A stretch of DNA of 64,000 nt from Isoperla grammatica. Lineage: Eukaryota; Arthropoda; Insecta; Plecoptera; Perlodidae. A program made the translations under genes and the position numbers. Location of the stretch: assembly GCA_945910005.1 (NCBI GenBank), contig OX246740.1:47166224-47230223 (forward strand), in the 5' to 3' direction. Numbering within the stretch: the first letter of the stretch is position 1; the number at the start of each line of letters is the position of its first letter. The notes under the pieces were generated by a model. It had not been told where the DNA came from, searched no databases, and was given only the letters and a program-made list of their open reading frames with translations. This document shows positions 1-11,713 of the stretch, piece by piece.

Positions 1-27
1 TTGTCATTCTGCCTAGTGTTTGCGCCG

Positions 28-310
28 CGGTCCGCCACCGTTACTAACAGTTATTGCGTGTAACTTTGTAACTTTTCAAACGATTTTGCCTCAAAACTAT
101 ACACCTTTAATCCACATCGAGGCTTGTGGATGGTCCAAGTTTCAAGTTGATCGGACTTTCTGTTCAACCGCTATCGACAGACATAAAAACAAAACAAAAA
201 ACAAACAGACTGAAGTGCCATGAGAGTCTAGTACGGTACAAAAAAAAAAAAAAAAAACAGAACGAAGTGCCATAAGAGTCTCGTGGAAACGCTCGCTTCG
301 CTCGCTTAAT
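28..310 (+). repeat. Dispersed repeat, partial copy
   Basis: This stretch matches the 3' half of the repeats at 470-1231 and 18780-19545. It shares the block GTCCGCCACCGTTACTAAC, the phrase ACACCTTNAATCCACATCGA, an A-rich run, and the terminal GGAAACGCTCGCTTCGCTCG. It is internally shorter than the other copies. No coding capacity is visible; the class is not recognised. Confidence 0.7.
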
Positions 311-468
311 AATTTATTTTATCAATGTTATAGTAAGAACTCCTAACTTCCATCTAAGTCATTCAGGGTACACAAATGATATTTATTACTGACGTTATTA
401 ATGCTTTTGGGCTATTTATGTGGTACTTAATTCACCAATGGTTGTTTAATGTGATGTTGTGTATAACA

Positions 469-1231
469 AGGAAAACGCTCTGTTTGACGCGTTGATAAGC
501 GAGCGCGTCAATATCTACGAACTTTCTGGCGAAAAGTTTTCAATGCTAATACGAACAACAATATTAACAACAATTCAAGAATGCGCATTGCAAAAATTGT
601 TCTTATTTCCATGGCTATTATTCTTTCCGACATTGTTGTATGCAGTGCAATGTGGGTTGCTAAGAATTTTCGTGGTCATGTTTTCAACACGGTCCGCCAC
701 CGTTACTAACACTTATTGACAGCAATAGAAATGTAATTTCTGCCTCTAATACGTATCGGATCGCGTTGACATTAGTATATTCGTGACCGGACAAAACTTT
801 ACTATAAGATAGCCACCTCACATTTTGCCGTTACTGCGTTTTAGAAAAATATTTTCGAGTAACTTTCGTGTAACTTTGCCAATACTTATCAGATCGCCAT
901 TACATTAACATATTCGTGACCGGAAAAATCTGTAGAAAAATCTGGCTATCTCACATTTTGCCGCCATTTTGTTTTAGAAAAATATTTTGCAGTAACTATG
1001 GTGTAACTTTGTAACTTTTCGAACGATTTTGCCTCAAAACTATACACCTTCAATCCACATCGAGGCTTGTGGATGGTCCAAATTTCAAGTTGATCGGACT
1101 TTCCGTTCGACCGCTATCGACGGACATAAAAACAAAAAAAAAACAAAAAAAAAAACAAAAAAAAAAACAAAAAAAAAAAACAGAATGAAGTGCCATAAGA
1201 GTCAAGTGGAAACGCTCGCTTCGCTCGCTTA
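469..1231 (+). repeat. Dispersed repeat, full-length-like copy (~760 bp)
   Basis: Near-identical to 18780-19545. It starts with GGAAAACGCTCTGTTTGACG, has an internal A-rich tract with regularly spaced C (about 1126-1181), and ends GGAAACGCTCGCTTCGCTCG. The start and end share a direct GGAAAACGCTC-like motif rather than an inverted repeat. The short open frames inside it look incidental. It may be a non-autonomous element of unknown class. Confidence 0.75.
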
Positions 1232-3160
1232 ATTAAGGATTTAGTGTTTAAATTGTGTGTGTGTGTTCGAGAAAATACAGTAGTCTTTGTTCGGGAAGTT
1301 AAGTTTGTGTACTGAATTTTAGTGTCACTGACTGAAGTCGTCGGCCTACGGATGATGGAAACATGAAACATTAAAATATGTAATGAGAGAGAGTATGTAT
1401 CATATAATAATCTAATTTAACAATTTATCAATATCTTAATTAGCTAAATTGTAACGTAGTCAAACTTAATGTGATTGCCAATATAACTATGCACTTGCAA
1501 TTGTAATTGTAATTGTAATCTTGAACTAAGAGAAATGTAAAAATAAATGAAAATTATGTAAATGTAGTAGGCCTATGTAAAATGTAATGTTATTTTTTGA
1601 TAATAATAAATAAATAAATAATAAATTCAAAACAAAAATAAATGTGCCTACTAATGGAACATCAATGTGTTTTATAAATAAATTGATGATGAATGAGCTT
1701 GACTACAATCCATCATACCGACCATATATATTTTGTGTTCGATAATTGAACAACTCATCAGCAAACATTTAACCCGATCATTAAAATTATGATCGCTTTC
1801 AAATAAATTTAAAAACATGTATTTAAAACAGACATTATATCTAAAGAGTAGTTGCACATTCTACCTTAAAATGTGCGTATCAATTAAAATTTAAACAATC
1901 TATTAACACAATGAATTTCAAAAATACTAACGACAACCTTTTGTATAAATAATATAATTTAGTTTGAAGTCAATTTCATCATCATTTCTTTTATCTTTAC
2001 CATTAATTGACGTACATAAAGTAACATCATATTTTTAGCTCTCAACAAAACCACAGTGAGAACCATGTGGCTCCTCACAGCTAGATAATGATGGTATGTT
2101 ATATTTCCCTGTATTTGTAAATCGTCTGCGAACGCAAACACTTTTAACTAATGTAGGAAGTGCTGCATTATATGGCAATTAACATTCCGGTTTGTATATA
2201 CATTATACAAATGTTACATTAATTAAAATGATATACTGATACTAATCAGATGGTATTTTTAAATTGTGCATATTGAAAGTATCCCATCCCAAAAAATGTC
2301 ACACGCGTATAGAAATTAAAAAGAAAAATATTTAATATTTAATTTACATATTTATTAATCAGGAATCGCCGCGCATTGTGAGCATCGCAGATCTATCTTA
2401 GAGCATATTATCACTCTGCATTTATTAAAAGAAAGAGACAATCTTAAACCTAAACCTTCCAATGTTCATTATTTGCATGTGACTGTCGCCATACTCATTA
2501 GTCATTAGTAATTTCTACACACATTGTGAAGATAAGCCCAAAGCTCAATCAAGGTAGATATAAACAAAGAACAAATAATATTATCATTGAATTTTGGACA
2601 ACATATTAAAATATTTTAAACCTGTTTCAATTTAAATTAAGATTCTTTTTTCATTCCCTGCTGTTATAATTATTTTAATTGCAAATTAGTAATATTTTAT
2701 TGGCATTGTGTCAGAAAGTGCATATGTACCACATACAAGGGTGTTGTCATAGTAATTGTACCAATATTGAATACAACCCCAAGCCTTAATTTCCGGAGTC
2801 AAATTTAATTCTTATTTAACTACTTACAATATGGCGATCCTCTATTCACATTCTCAATTACAAACATAATCTATTTAGTTCACTATAAAGACTGCAACAT
2901 GTTCACGAAATAATAAATCAAATCAAGGCCATACCGCTTGTGTCACTGTTAAATACTACCGGCTATACCGCTACCGGTTCGTTAAAATTACGTTATACGT
3001 ATATGGTAATAGCCAAACGACTAACTGTATACAATGACCATCAATAAATTTCATCGTACGCCAACAAACGCATACATACCAGTTGTCGGCGAGGCGAATT
3101 GATCGCATATCGTCCCCACCCTTGCCAAATAATTACTCCAAGGGCAGACGGACCTTTCTC
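1232..3160. other. AT-rich intergenic spacer upstream of gene 1
   Basis: No gene was recognised here. The stretch holds a short GT-rich run near 1255, a few AATTGT repeats near 1497-1520 and an (AAATA)n tract near 1605-1630. A match to the FTZ-F1 nuclear receptor consensus YCAAGGYCR (TCAAGGCCA) lies at 2923-2931, about 320 bp upstream of the gene 1 start. FTZ-F1 regulates cuticle protein genes in other insects, but one 9-mer match is weak evidence. Confidence 0.5.
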
Positions 3161-3165
3161 CGCGT

Positions 3166-3267
3166 AAACTGGATCATCGAAACTACGGAAACAAAATACG
3201 AGTCTTGTTTTCGGTAGGGGTATAAAACGTGGGACACCCAGGCAGTAAGGTACAGTTCTCTCCAGTG
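3166..3267 (+). promoter_or_regulatory. Gene 1 core promoter and 5'UTR element (class A)
   Basis: TATAAAA lies at 3221-3227 and an arthropod-type initiator ACAGT has its central A at 3254, 33 nt after the first T of the TATA box. The motif AAACTGGATCATCG at 3166-3179 recurs at the same distance in genes 2 and 3. CTCTCCAGTG at 3258-3267 lies just inside the predicted transcript and is complementary to 4972-4981 in the 3'UTR. Confidence 0.85.
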
Positions 3268-3290
3268 CTGACTTGAAGAACCATCTAATC

Positions 3291-4877
3291 ATGAAGTGTA
3301 TGGTGAGTGTACTGCAACCAATTATTAATTGATTACTGAGGCAATATTATTTATTAAGTAATCGAAGTTTATCAATTAGCTCTATGCAATTAAACCACAA
3401 TTTTATAACCAAACTCATGATTATAGAGCTGTACTGTTCAAACAATTTTTATGTATTAGAATAGGTACAATAATTAGCAACCAGTGTCTCACAATATAAA
3501 CGCAAAAACTATCTTAACAGCTGTCTATAGCAAGTATTAAGTTGTTATATTTATTTTAAATGAATACCGTTATCTTCTCAATAAATTTTATAAGATATAA
3601 TAATCTTAGGTAATTATAAGTCGATTTGTATGATAACTTCTTCACGTTACGTAGGCATATTACTTTCAAAATATATGATGAGCACCAACATTTAAACTCT
3701 CACACAGGGGAACTATGATTTAATATAAACAGCAGGTTCAATAAAAATTTAGAAACTGAACCACATACATTATATAACTCTAAATGATGAGGCCTACCTT
3801 GCTATTCGTTCAATACATAAAATAAATTCCAATTACTAACTTTATGTCCTAGTTGTCTTTTTGCACGTATAATACAAATTAACTCTTCATTTATGACAAT
3901 GCCTCTATATCGTCATTTATATTTTATGGTGGCCAATTCCCCCACAACAATAATCACACAATTGTAAGTGTACGAATGATACATTTAAGGAGAATTACTA
4001 TATATTTCTAAAATAATAGTATACATGTATTTAATAATCAATGTTCAAGTACCTTTTCTGATGCAGAACAAATAGAGCTTTCAAAGCTGTAGGACGTTAA
4101 AACTAATGTCAATTTCTATTTTTTCAGATCGCATTCTCCTGCCTGTTGGCTGTGGCCTCCGCAGGTTACCTGAACAGCGCCGTCGCCTACGGTGCGTACG
4201 ATGATGGTTCCTACAAGGGAGAGTTCTACAACGGCAACCTTGGTAGCTACTACGGTGGTGCTCTAGGGTACGCCGGATACGGCAACCCCGCTATTGCCTA
4301 CTCCGGATACGGATACGCCGCCCCCGTCGCCCAGGCCTATGCTGCCCCCCTCGCCCTCGCCTCTGAGGCTCGTCTTGTAGACCCCGTTGCCATCGCCGCT
4401 GGAGCTCCCCTGCCCACCGGAGACACCGTCGAGGTCGCCGCCGCTAAGGCCGCCCACTTCCAGGCCCATGCCGCCGCCAAGGGAATCGCATACTCTGCTC
4501 CCATCGCCCGCGGATACGCTTATGGTGCCCCCATCGCCCAAGGATACGGATACGCCAACGTTGCTCCCCTCGGCCTCGCCTCTGAGGCTCGTCTGATCGA
4601 CCCCGTTGCCATCGCTGCTGGAGCTCCCCTGCCCACCGGAGACACCGTCGAGGTCGCCGCCGCTAAGGCTTTCCACCACCAGGCTCATGTTGAGGCCAAG
4701 ACCGGTCACCTTCTCGCCAAGGGACACTACCTAGTCAAGCGTAGCCCCGGCTACCTGAACGCCGGATATGCCTCCCCCGTCCACAGCTATGGTCTCTCCA
4801 CCTACTCTTCCCCCCTCGCCTACTCCGGATACTCCGGCTACGGTTATGGTGGACACCTTGGAGCCTACTACGGTTAA
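3291..4877 (+). CDS. Cuticular protein 1 with two Ala-rich 18-residue-motif modules; 2 exons
   Basis: Predicted secreted structural protein of the cuticle. Exon 1 is 3291-3302 (MKCM), followed by GTGAGT; the acceptor TTTTTTCAG ends at 4127 and exon 2 is 4128-4877, giving 253 residues. Residues 1-16 form a signal peptide (MKCMIAFSCLLAVASA) cleaved before GYLNS. Residues 27-40 read AYDDGSYKGEFYNG, shared with genes 2 and 3. Modules SEARxxDPVAIAAGAPLPTG and DTVEVAAAKA fill about 82-123 and 155-196. A KRSP dibasic motif is at 208-211 and the tail is GYGGHLGAYYG. No Rebers-Riddiford chitin-binding consensus is seen. Third codon positions are strongly C-biased, unlike the AT-rich surroundings. The start was chosen because the ATG-containing mini-exon is preserved in all eight genes. 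Family assignment is from the motif; the tissue and stage of use are unknown. Confidence 0.92.
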
Positions 4878-4910
4878 GTCAGTCTTAATCCCTTTCAACA
4901 TTTGATCCAT

Positions 4911-5029
4911 TTCCTGCAGTTCTCTCGGGAGAAAGTCCAGGAAGTGTTTCGAGTTGAATTGATTTAGTTCACACTGGAGAGTTCCTTAGTATCTTTTGTT
5001 AACAGCTGGACACAACCCTGTCAGAGCTG
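4911..5029 (+). promoter_or_regulatory. Gene 1 3'UTR structured elements
   Basis: Hairpin 1 is at 4911-4943: outer stem TTCCTG/CAGGAA, inner stem TTCTC/GAGAA, loop TCGG. CACTGGAGAG at 4972-4981 is the exact reverse complement of 3258-3267 in the 5'UTR. Hairpin 2 is at 5003-5029: CAGCT/AGCTG plus GACA/TGTC with a 6-nt loop. All three recur in the paralogs. Confidence 0.75.
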
Positions 5030-5147
5030 CTATCAGAGCCCTTGTTTTTGTTATCTTACTTGTTTTGTCTAACGGTTGCACTGCGGTATTATTTGTGACG
5101 TAACACTTCTTTGCATGTGAACCGTCTTGTATATTTTCTTTTATTGC

Positions 5148-5153
5148 AATAAA
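5148..5153 (+). terminator. Gene 1 polyadenylation signal AATAAA
   Basis: A canonical AATAAA about 270 nt after the stop codon, in a position comparable to those of genes 2-6. Confidence 0.8.
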
Positions 5154-5163
5154 AAACATTAAA

Positions 5164-6239
5164 CATAACTCTTTCTATCACTATCTCTTCTGTTCCTTAT
5201 CCTATTTCAGTTCTTATTAATTAATTTTATGCTATCATGATTTTAGATATTAGTTACTCATTAAGGCGAGGCAATGGTGAAAATTAGGCAAAATGTGTAA
5301 AAAGTAAATTTTTTTTTTTTTTTAATACTTTATAGTGTTATATTTTAGTTTTTTATCGTGGATATGGCATTCCGCAAAACATTATCTCACTTGCGTCAGC
5401 CTCATTCTTCATGTTTCCTATAGTACTTCAAACACTACCCAAACTTGAAACGCGATTAACTTCCATAGTGTTTTTAGCACAGTTTGTGAATTTAATATAA
5501 TCATATTTCACAAACAGTTAGCCCAATCTTTATGAAACTTTCTGTGAATGTTCTTTATCAGTAAGTCTAGTAACGCTGGGATGCCCAAGTAAATAAGTGT
5601 GGTAGCTACGAAGAAAAAAATACATAAGTACAAAAATACAAAATTTTATCAGAAATATTTTGAAATATAATTATAAAAATTCCTACAAGCCACAATATGA
5701 CTGACACTGCTATGCCCATGCCGACGTTCCTCAAACCATAGTCAATGAGCATTGTAATAAAAAAAAAATGTCAAAACGTTTAATTTTGTGTTTTTGGGAT
5801 TTTTGAAAGAAACACACCAAATAAGGATTTTTTTGTATTTTATAGTTGGTAAAAATAAAAATAAATTAAATTTGTTTATATATTTTTTTGTATCACCTTA
5901 AATAACATACTAAATTTTCAGCAGAATTGGTTACTTAACGCACTTCCTTCATTCCAATGACTGACCTGTCCTGTTTCTTGGTCCAATTTGTTATATTTCA
6001 ATCTAAAATAATTTTAACTTTTTTAAATATATTTTCTCCTTAATTATTTAAGGCGATTGTTGGTTCTCATTTATGAAACATTTACACTTTCTTCAACTTG
6101 ATTCAACGTTTAGTAGTGACTACGGAAATCAAAGTTCAAGGAAATCAAAACTGTATTCCAAAAATGTATTTGACGTATAACCTTCGATCACGTCTAGATA
6201 ATGCACTTTTCTTATTTTACCGGAGAGTGTTCACTCCAT

Positions 6240-6240
<1 letters not shown>
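5164..6240. other. AT-rich intergenic spacer
   Basis: No gene or clear repeat was recognised. It contains short poly-A and poly-T runs and leads into a (TA)n tract at about 6244-6292 that borders the fold-back element. Confidence 0.5.
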
Positions 6241-6296
<56 letters not shown>

Positions 6297-6322
6297 CTGT
6301 AGGTTTTCGCGGACTGAAGAAG

Positions 6323-6620
6323 ATGTAGTAGTAGGTTTTCGGGTTGCTGTCCACGTTACTTGCTCTTTAGAGACTGGTTGCTGGCCCAGAAATGGGCCAT
6401 TGTCAATGTCTCGACGTTTCGACAAAATCGCATTTGCCATCTTCAGGGTGATTCGTTGGTTTCCGAAGCTTCGGTTCTCAGCTTCGGAAACCAACGAATC
6501 ACCCTGAAGATGGCAAATGCGATTTTGTCGAAACGTCGAGACATTGACAATGGCCCATTTCTGGGCCAGCAACCAGTCTCTAAAGAGCAAGTAACGTGGA
6601 CAGCAACCCGAAAACCTACT

Positions 6621-6626
<6 letters not shown>
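6323..6626. mobile_element. Near-perfect fold-back of a Penelope-like tail between (TA)n tracts
   Basis: Two inverted arms of about 145 bp surround an 11-nt centre near 6470-6480; both strands read almost the same sequence. The element is flanked by (TA)n at 6244-6292 and 6626-6656. The right arm contains CTGAAGA (6504-6510), a stem GGCAAA/TTTGTC and GAAAC (6530-6534), the order of a hammerhead-ribozyme core. Assignment to Penelope-like elements is an inference from its neighbour at 6657-7168 and from the known inverted terminal repeats of that class. Confidence 0.6.
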
Positions 6627-6656
<30 letters not shown>

Positions 6657-6661
<5 letters not shown>

Positions 6662-7168
6662 AAAGGATACATTTTACGGTTAAACCAATCTCAATTTTAT
6701 TTTTAATGATAAGTCAACGTTTCGACGACTTTAGCGTCGTCTTTTTCAAGACATACAAATATACAAAAACAAATAAATAAAAAACCACAACAACCAAAAA
6801 ACACTTGCATATAAAAACGAAAACACTGCCACAGCGATACATCACTGGGTAGCTGCTCTAGCAAGCTCCTTGAATTTGCTTCTGGTTATGGGACCCCCCT
6901 GAGACACTGCTGGAACTCTTTGTCTCTGAGAATGGTCAGCAACAGGCTGATTGATGGCTGGGAACACCTGCTGGACTTTAAGGTTAGCCACAATCGGTTT
7001 CCAAGCCGAAGGTAGTCTTTGAGCGTCATCTCGCTTGTTCAGGTTATGAGGCCGCTTCTCAATCTCAATTGCTTCCCGGATTAACCTAAAAATAAAATTT
7101 AGATTGGTTTAACCGTAAAATGTATCCTTTCTTTACATATTGCAACCAACAAAGTCTGAGAAATCAAA
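6657..7168 (-). mobile_element. Penelope-like retroelement, 3' fragment with GIY-YIG endonuclease C terminus
   Basis: Inverted terminal segments (AAAGAAAGGATACATTTTAC at the left, its complement at about 7116-7135) enclose the end of an ORF on the minus strand, about 7086 down to a stop at 6842-6844. It reads IREAIEIEKRPHNLNKRDD, then LPSAWKPIV and ends GGPITRSKFKELARAATQ. The EAIEI...NLN pattern is typical of the C-terminal GIY-YIG endonuclease of Penelope-like elements. A GACGAC/GTCGTC hairpin follows the stop. The fragment is dead: no reverse transcriptase is present. Confidence 0.75.
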
Positions 7169-7189
7169 TATATATATATATATATCAGA

Positions 7190-8895
7190 ATTGTTAATAT
7201 AAAATTGTATTCAGATTTTAATTTGCTGGCGTCCGAGCATTGATTATTTGTTCATTTTTTCGTATATTTTTCGTTTTAATGCATGATCTTAGGTTTCTAA
7301 CAGTGAAAGTAAGTAGCGCTGCTAAGCAACCTCCTTTCAGCGCCATTGATGAATAATAACAATAAAACAACAATGAAAAGTGACAGCTAGACCACTCCTA
7401 ATAGAAGTTTATTTTCTTGCCACCAGAATGCATCTAGTCTATTTTGAGTGCTCTATTTTAAGTAAATTGAAGCCAAGTAGTGACTCGTCTTACTCGTGCA
7501 TTAAAATCTCCATTTAGAAGATATTCACTTTACTTAGTTTTTGCCATCCCAAGTCCGTAAAACGTGTTCAAAAAACGATCTAGCGTTTCTTGTTTTAGAA
7601 TAAAATAAAAAGTTGAAATTAATATTTCTCAAAATTTCCGACTTGATTCATTATAAATGCAATATATCACTTTTTTATTGCATGTTATGAAGTAGCCATT
7701 ATATCGTATATCATCCTATAAATTAATTACTATCGTTTGTATGAGATTTTATAACTGTCACGAACCTAAGAGAAAAAATGCTGCATTAAATTTACTTATT
7801 TACCATAATGGTTATACATTGCCAATTTGCAAAATTATGTTTTGTAAGATTTTTTAGATGGTTCAATTATTTTGAAGTTGCGTTAATTGACATACGAGGA
7901 TGTAAACATATTCATCAGAAGTGCCCTATATATCACAGTGGATCGCTCGCAAGTTTTTTAAAGCAAGAGACCCTTGTAAACAGTTTCCAAAGTGTTTGGG
8001 AGAAGAACCAATCTTAAAAAGCAAACATTGGATAAAATATATAATTTTTAGATCAAGCAGTTCCGTCGACTCCAAAGACACATTCACGCTTTGCTGTTCG
8101 CAGATACATTGCTATAAAATAACTGTAGGTTCTTGAAATCATAACATACTGCGCTGTACATATGTAACAATCGGAGACTAGAGCGATTGTACACAATTTA
8201 TTGATGCGACTGTCAACATAATATATTGGCATGTATAAGCAAGATTTTTTATTTGAATTTTTTTTTTGAAATTTATTGAAAATATTTTATTTAAAATCGT
8301 GTTTGTTCTAATGTGGCACTTAATTACAATTTTGAGTTTATGAGTGGAAGTGCATGTCAATGTAATATTACCGAAGATTATATTCTTCATTCTCAATGAG
8401 TCTAATCAAGAAAAACACATAGTCACTATGTTCAATAGTAAAATCTTTGTTACACGAAGGGTAGAATTACCAATGGTTTGGCGTAGGAGGAGTACGCACC
8501 GATTATTATGGATCAACCTACATGTACGGTACAGGTACAATAAAACACACACAATAAAATAATTGAAATTTGTAAATAGTGTAACATTTTTTGTCAAAAC
8601 GAAATGGGCAGACGCATTGACATTACTTATTGCTATTCGTGTAACTACTATGTAAAGAAGGAATTTTAATTTCTACGCATCGTGAGTCTGTACCAAGTCC
8701 TATTGTTTTTTTTTTTTTTAATTTATTGTTTATAGTACCAGCATTGTTTCACATATAACTATATGTTACAATAACAATTAAAAATGCACTACATTATTAC
8801 ATTATTTGGCATTATATTACATTATTTGATTTGTTAACGATTTTATTTTTGAGTCCGATAATACAAATGGTTTATAATGATGAGCAGAAACATTT
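7190..8895. other. AT-rich intergenic spacer
   Basis: No gene was recognised. Short open frames at 7808-8136 and 8178-8597 have no recognisable domain, composition or conserved context. Confidence 0.45.
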
Positions 8896-8900
8896 CACCT

Positions 8901-9164
8901 GGGCCCGGATTCACAAGAGGTCCTAAGTCTTTTTTTGGTCTTATCTCTAAGACCGGCCTAACTTTGAAACTCTTATAAAACCAGAAAAATATCTTATAAC
9001 AGATTTCAAAACATATTATTGGAATGTTAATAATGCCCTTGTTCTCATCAGGAATTAGTAACTTTTCATGTGACCTGGGTCTGGTTTTACAAGATGTTGA
9101 AAGTTAGGCCGGTCTTAGAGATAAGACCAAAATAAGACTTAGGACCTCTTGTCAATCCGGGCCC
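8901..9164. mobile_element. MITE with ~80-bp terminal inverted repeats
   Basis: The ends are GGGCCCGGATTCACAAGAGG and the inverted counterpart GACCTCTTGTCAATCCGGGC. The arms continue with close similarity through TCCTAAGTCTT, GGTCTTATCTCTAAGACC and GGCCTAACTTT. About 100 bp of unique centre separates them. No target duplication is clear and no coding sequence is present. Confidence 0.75.
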
Positions 9165-9740
9165 TGGAATTTTAATATTTTTACAAGAAAAAAACAATTC
9201 TACAAAATACACATGTTTTTAATTAAATGTTTCTAATAGCTTTACTGCATCAACTCAGTATGGGTGTGTACACGAAAGTCATCACTGTACCACCCAACTG
9301 TATCTCAAACGTTTCTAGTTCGCAATGAACAAGTAAAGACATGTCATCTTGTGACTTTTTTACAGCGCGACTTACTCGTTTTGTTTATTTTTCGTGGTGC
9401 AACGCTTTGTTTGCCAGCTACCTGCTGAGAATTTCAAATTTAATTTTACTCGTTTAAGACCATCACAAAGAAATCAATTAAATCAGCGGAAACACTGTGA
9501 CGAGATTAAATTCTGTCTCAAGGACCTCTAAGACGTTGGTAATTTTTTTCTACTTGTGACTTGTTTAGGTAATTAAAATATAACACATATTTCAAATCAT
9601 TACTGACTTGAATTTCTAACTGTTAAAAAAGGAATAACTTAAATATTCCATCACACTGTTACGCGAGCAGAATACATTCCACTTGTCGGCTAAGTGAATT
9701 TGACTTCCTCACTCTCGTTGTCTCCAAGGGCAGACGAACC
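9165..9740. other. Intergenic spacer upstream of gene 2
   Basis: No gene is visible. The last ~50 bases include an AAGGGCAGACG block also present upstream of gene 1, probably a shared upstream promoter segment. Confidence 0.45.
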
Positions 9741-9751
9741 TTTCTCTGTGC

Positions 9752-9854
9752 AAACTGGATCATCGATACCACAAAAACAAAACTCCAAATCCAGTTTTAT
9801 GCACCTGTATAAAACGTGGGACACACAGCTAGTAAGACACAGTTCTCTCCAGTG
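9752..9854 (+). promoter_or_regulatory. Gene 2 core promoter and 5'UTR element (class A)
   Basis: TATAAAA is at 9808-9814 and the initiator ACAGT has its central A at 9841 (+33). AAACTGGATCATCG is at 9752-9765. CTCTCCAGTG is at 9845-9854. Confidence 0.85.
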
Positions 9855-9877
9855 CTGACTTGAAGAACAATATAACC

Positions 9878-11435
9878 ATGAAGTGTATGGTGAGTACTTT
9901 ACCCTAGTTAAATTTTGTATTTTGTTTATGTTTTCTTCAAACGTATGCATTATTAGCTTTAACTAGCAGTTAGATGCGTACCTTAATACCAATATGTAAC
10001 ACTGATAATGATTGTATGTAATCTCAGTCTATTTGAATAATTTTATTTAAATTTTAGAGCACAAAATACATAACCATTTGTGTTTAATTTTTTTATATAC
10101 TACGTTAGTAAATTATTAACAATTCATGTGGTTGTAGTATTGGTTGAGGTATTTAAAAAATAGAACCAACATTGCATTGAGGCTTGCATTGAACTTAATG
10201 AATTATGCTAGCATATGTGTCGTATATCTCGTTTTGGTACGTTACGACAAAACAACAATTGTTTTAAGATAATACGCATTGAAACTTACATAGATGTTTT
10301 TTACGGGGCTCTTGAAACTTTGCTTTATACCAAGAAATTATTACAATTATAAGCTTTCATTGCTTGCAAGTAAGACCACACATACTGCATTAGTTTATCT
10401 CTGTTGCTAGTTTAAGAACCATGCTAAAATGTAGGCAATCTACATTCTTTCCCGTAGACAATTAATTACCTGTCTCTTTATGCGGTGTTTAACAAAAATA
10501 CATGTAGACCATTGCTCTGCCATAGCTTCAGAAAAGACACATCGTTTGATACTAATTACGTTATCTCTTTGCTTCAGATCGCATTCTCCTGCCTGTTGGC
10601 TGTGGCCTCCGCCGGCTACCTGAACAGCGCCGTCGCCTACGGTGCGTACGATGATGGTTCCTACAAGGGAGAGTTCTACAACGGAGCCCTCGGTGGTGTC
10701 TACACTGGCGCCCTAGGGTACGCTAGCCTGGGCTCCAAGGCCGTTGCTTACAACGCCCCCATTGTCTCCGCACCCCACCCCGTTCGCGTTGCCCAGACCT
10801 ACGCTGCTCCCCTCGTCCAGGCTTATGCCCAGGGATACGCTCCCGCTCTTGCTTACTCTGGATACGCTGCTGCCCCCATCGCCCAAGGATACGGATACGC
10901 CAACGCTGCTACCCTCGGCCTCGCCTCTGAGGCTCGTCTTGTCGACCCCGTTGCCATCGCCGCTGGAGCTCCCCTGCCCACCGGAGACACCGTCGAGGTC
11001 GCCGCCGCTAAGGCCGCCCACTTCCAGGCCCATGCTGCCGCCAAGGGAATCGCATTCTCTGCTCCCATCGCCCAGGAATACGCTTATGGCGCCTCCATCG
11101 CTCAAGGATACGGATACGCCGCTCCCCTCGCCCTTGCCTCTGAGGCTCGTCTGATCGACCCCGTTGCCATCGCCGCTGGAGCTCCCCTGCCCACCGGAGA
11201 CACCGTCGAGGTCGCCGCCGCTAAGGCTTTCCACCACCAGGCTCATGTTGAGGCCAAGACCGGTCACCTTCTCGCCAAGGGACACTACCTGGTTAAGCGT
11301 AGCCCCGGCTACCTGAACGCCGGATATGCCTCCCCCATCCACAGCTACGGTTACTCCGCCTACTCTTCCCCCCTCGCCTACTCCGGATACTCCGGCTACG
11401 GTTATGGTGGACACCTTGGATCCTACTACGGTTAA
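9878..11435 (+). CDS. Cuticular protein 2, two modules; 2 exons
   Basis: Predicted structural cuticle protein of 289 residues, closest to gene 1. Exon 1 is 9878-9889 (MKCM) before GTGAGT; the acceptor GCTTCAG ends at 10577 and exon 2 is 10578-11435. An in-frame ATG at 10485 lies in the intron and is not the real start, because the signal peptide is completed only through the exon 1 junction. The YDDGSYKGEFYNG block lies near residues 26-40. Modules are at about 121-161 and 192-232, KRSP at 244-247, and the tail is GYGGHLGSYYG. Compared with gene 1 it has about 36 extra residues of AYNAP/SAPHPV and AAP-type spacer before the first module. The second module and C terminus are almost identical in DNA to gene 1, and so is the early 3'UTR, suggesting recent duplication or gene conversion. 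Confidence 0.92.
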
Positions 11436-11468
11436 GTCAGTCTTAATCCCTTTCAACCTTTGATCCAT

Positions 11469-11587
11469 TTCCTGCAGTTCTCTCGGGAGAAAGTCCAGGA
11501 AGTGCTTTGAGTTGAATTGATTTCGTTCACACTGGAGAGTTCCTGAGTATTGTCTGTTAACAGCTGGACACAACCCTGTCAGAGCTG
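11469..11587 (+). promoter_or_regulatory. Gene 2 3'UTR structured elements
   Basis: Hairpin 1 is at 11469-11501 (outer TTCCTG/CAGGAA, inner TTCTC/GAGAA, loop TCGG). CACTGGAGAG at 11530-11539 complements the 5'UTR element at 9845-9854. Hairpin 2 is at 11561-11587 (CAGCT/AGCTG, GACA/TGTC). Confidence 0.75.
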
Positions 11588-11707
11588 CTATCAGAGCCCT
11601 TGTTTTTGTTACCTAACTTGCTTTGTCTAACGGTTGCACTGCGCTATTATTTGTTATGTATGTCTTGGTTGCGTGTGCACCGTTCTGTATATGCGGTACT
11701 ATACCCA

Positions 11708-11713
11708 AATAAA
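11708..11713 (+). terminator. Gene 2 polyadenylation signal AATAAA
   Basis: Canonical AATAAA about 275 nt after the stop, at the same relative position as in gene 1. Confidence 0.8.

Noticed and set aside
40..1232. Small open frames in the dispersed repeat (for example 1029-1232 and 19338-19547) as a gene
   Set aside because: They end in translations of the A-rich tract and are not preserved in frame between copies.
6098..6659. Open frames encoding YIYIYIY runs or mirrored peptides around the fold-back
   Set aside because: They are produced by (TA)n tracts and by the inverted arms being read on both strands.
10485..10577. In-frame upstream ATGs extending exon 2 of genes 2, 3, 4, 6 and 7
   Set aside because: These extensions are intron sequence. 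The conserved 12-nt first exon with donor GTGAGT/GTAAGT and the acceptor at exon 2 rebuild a proper signal peptide in all eight genes.
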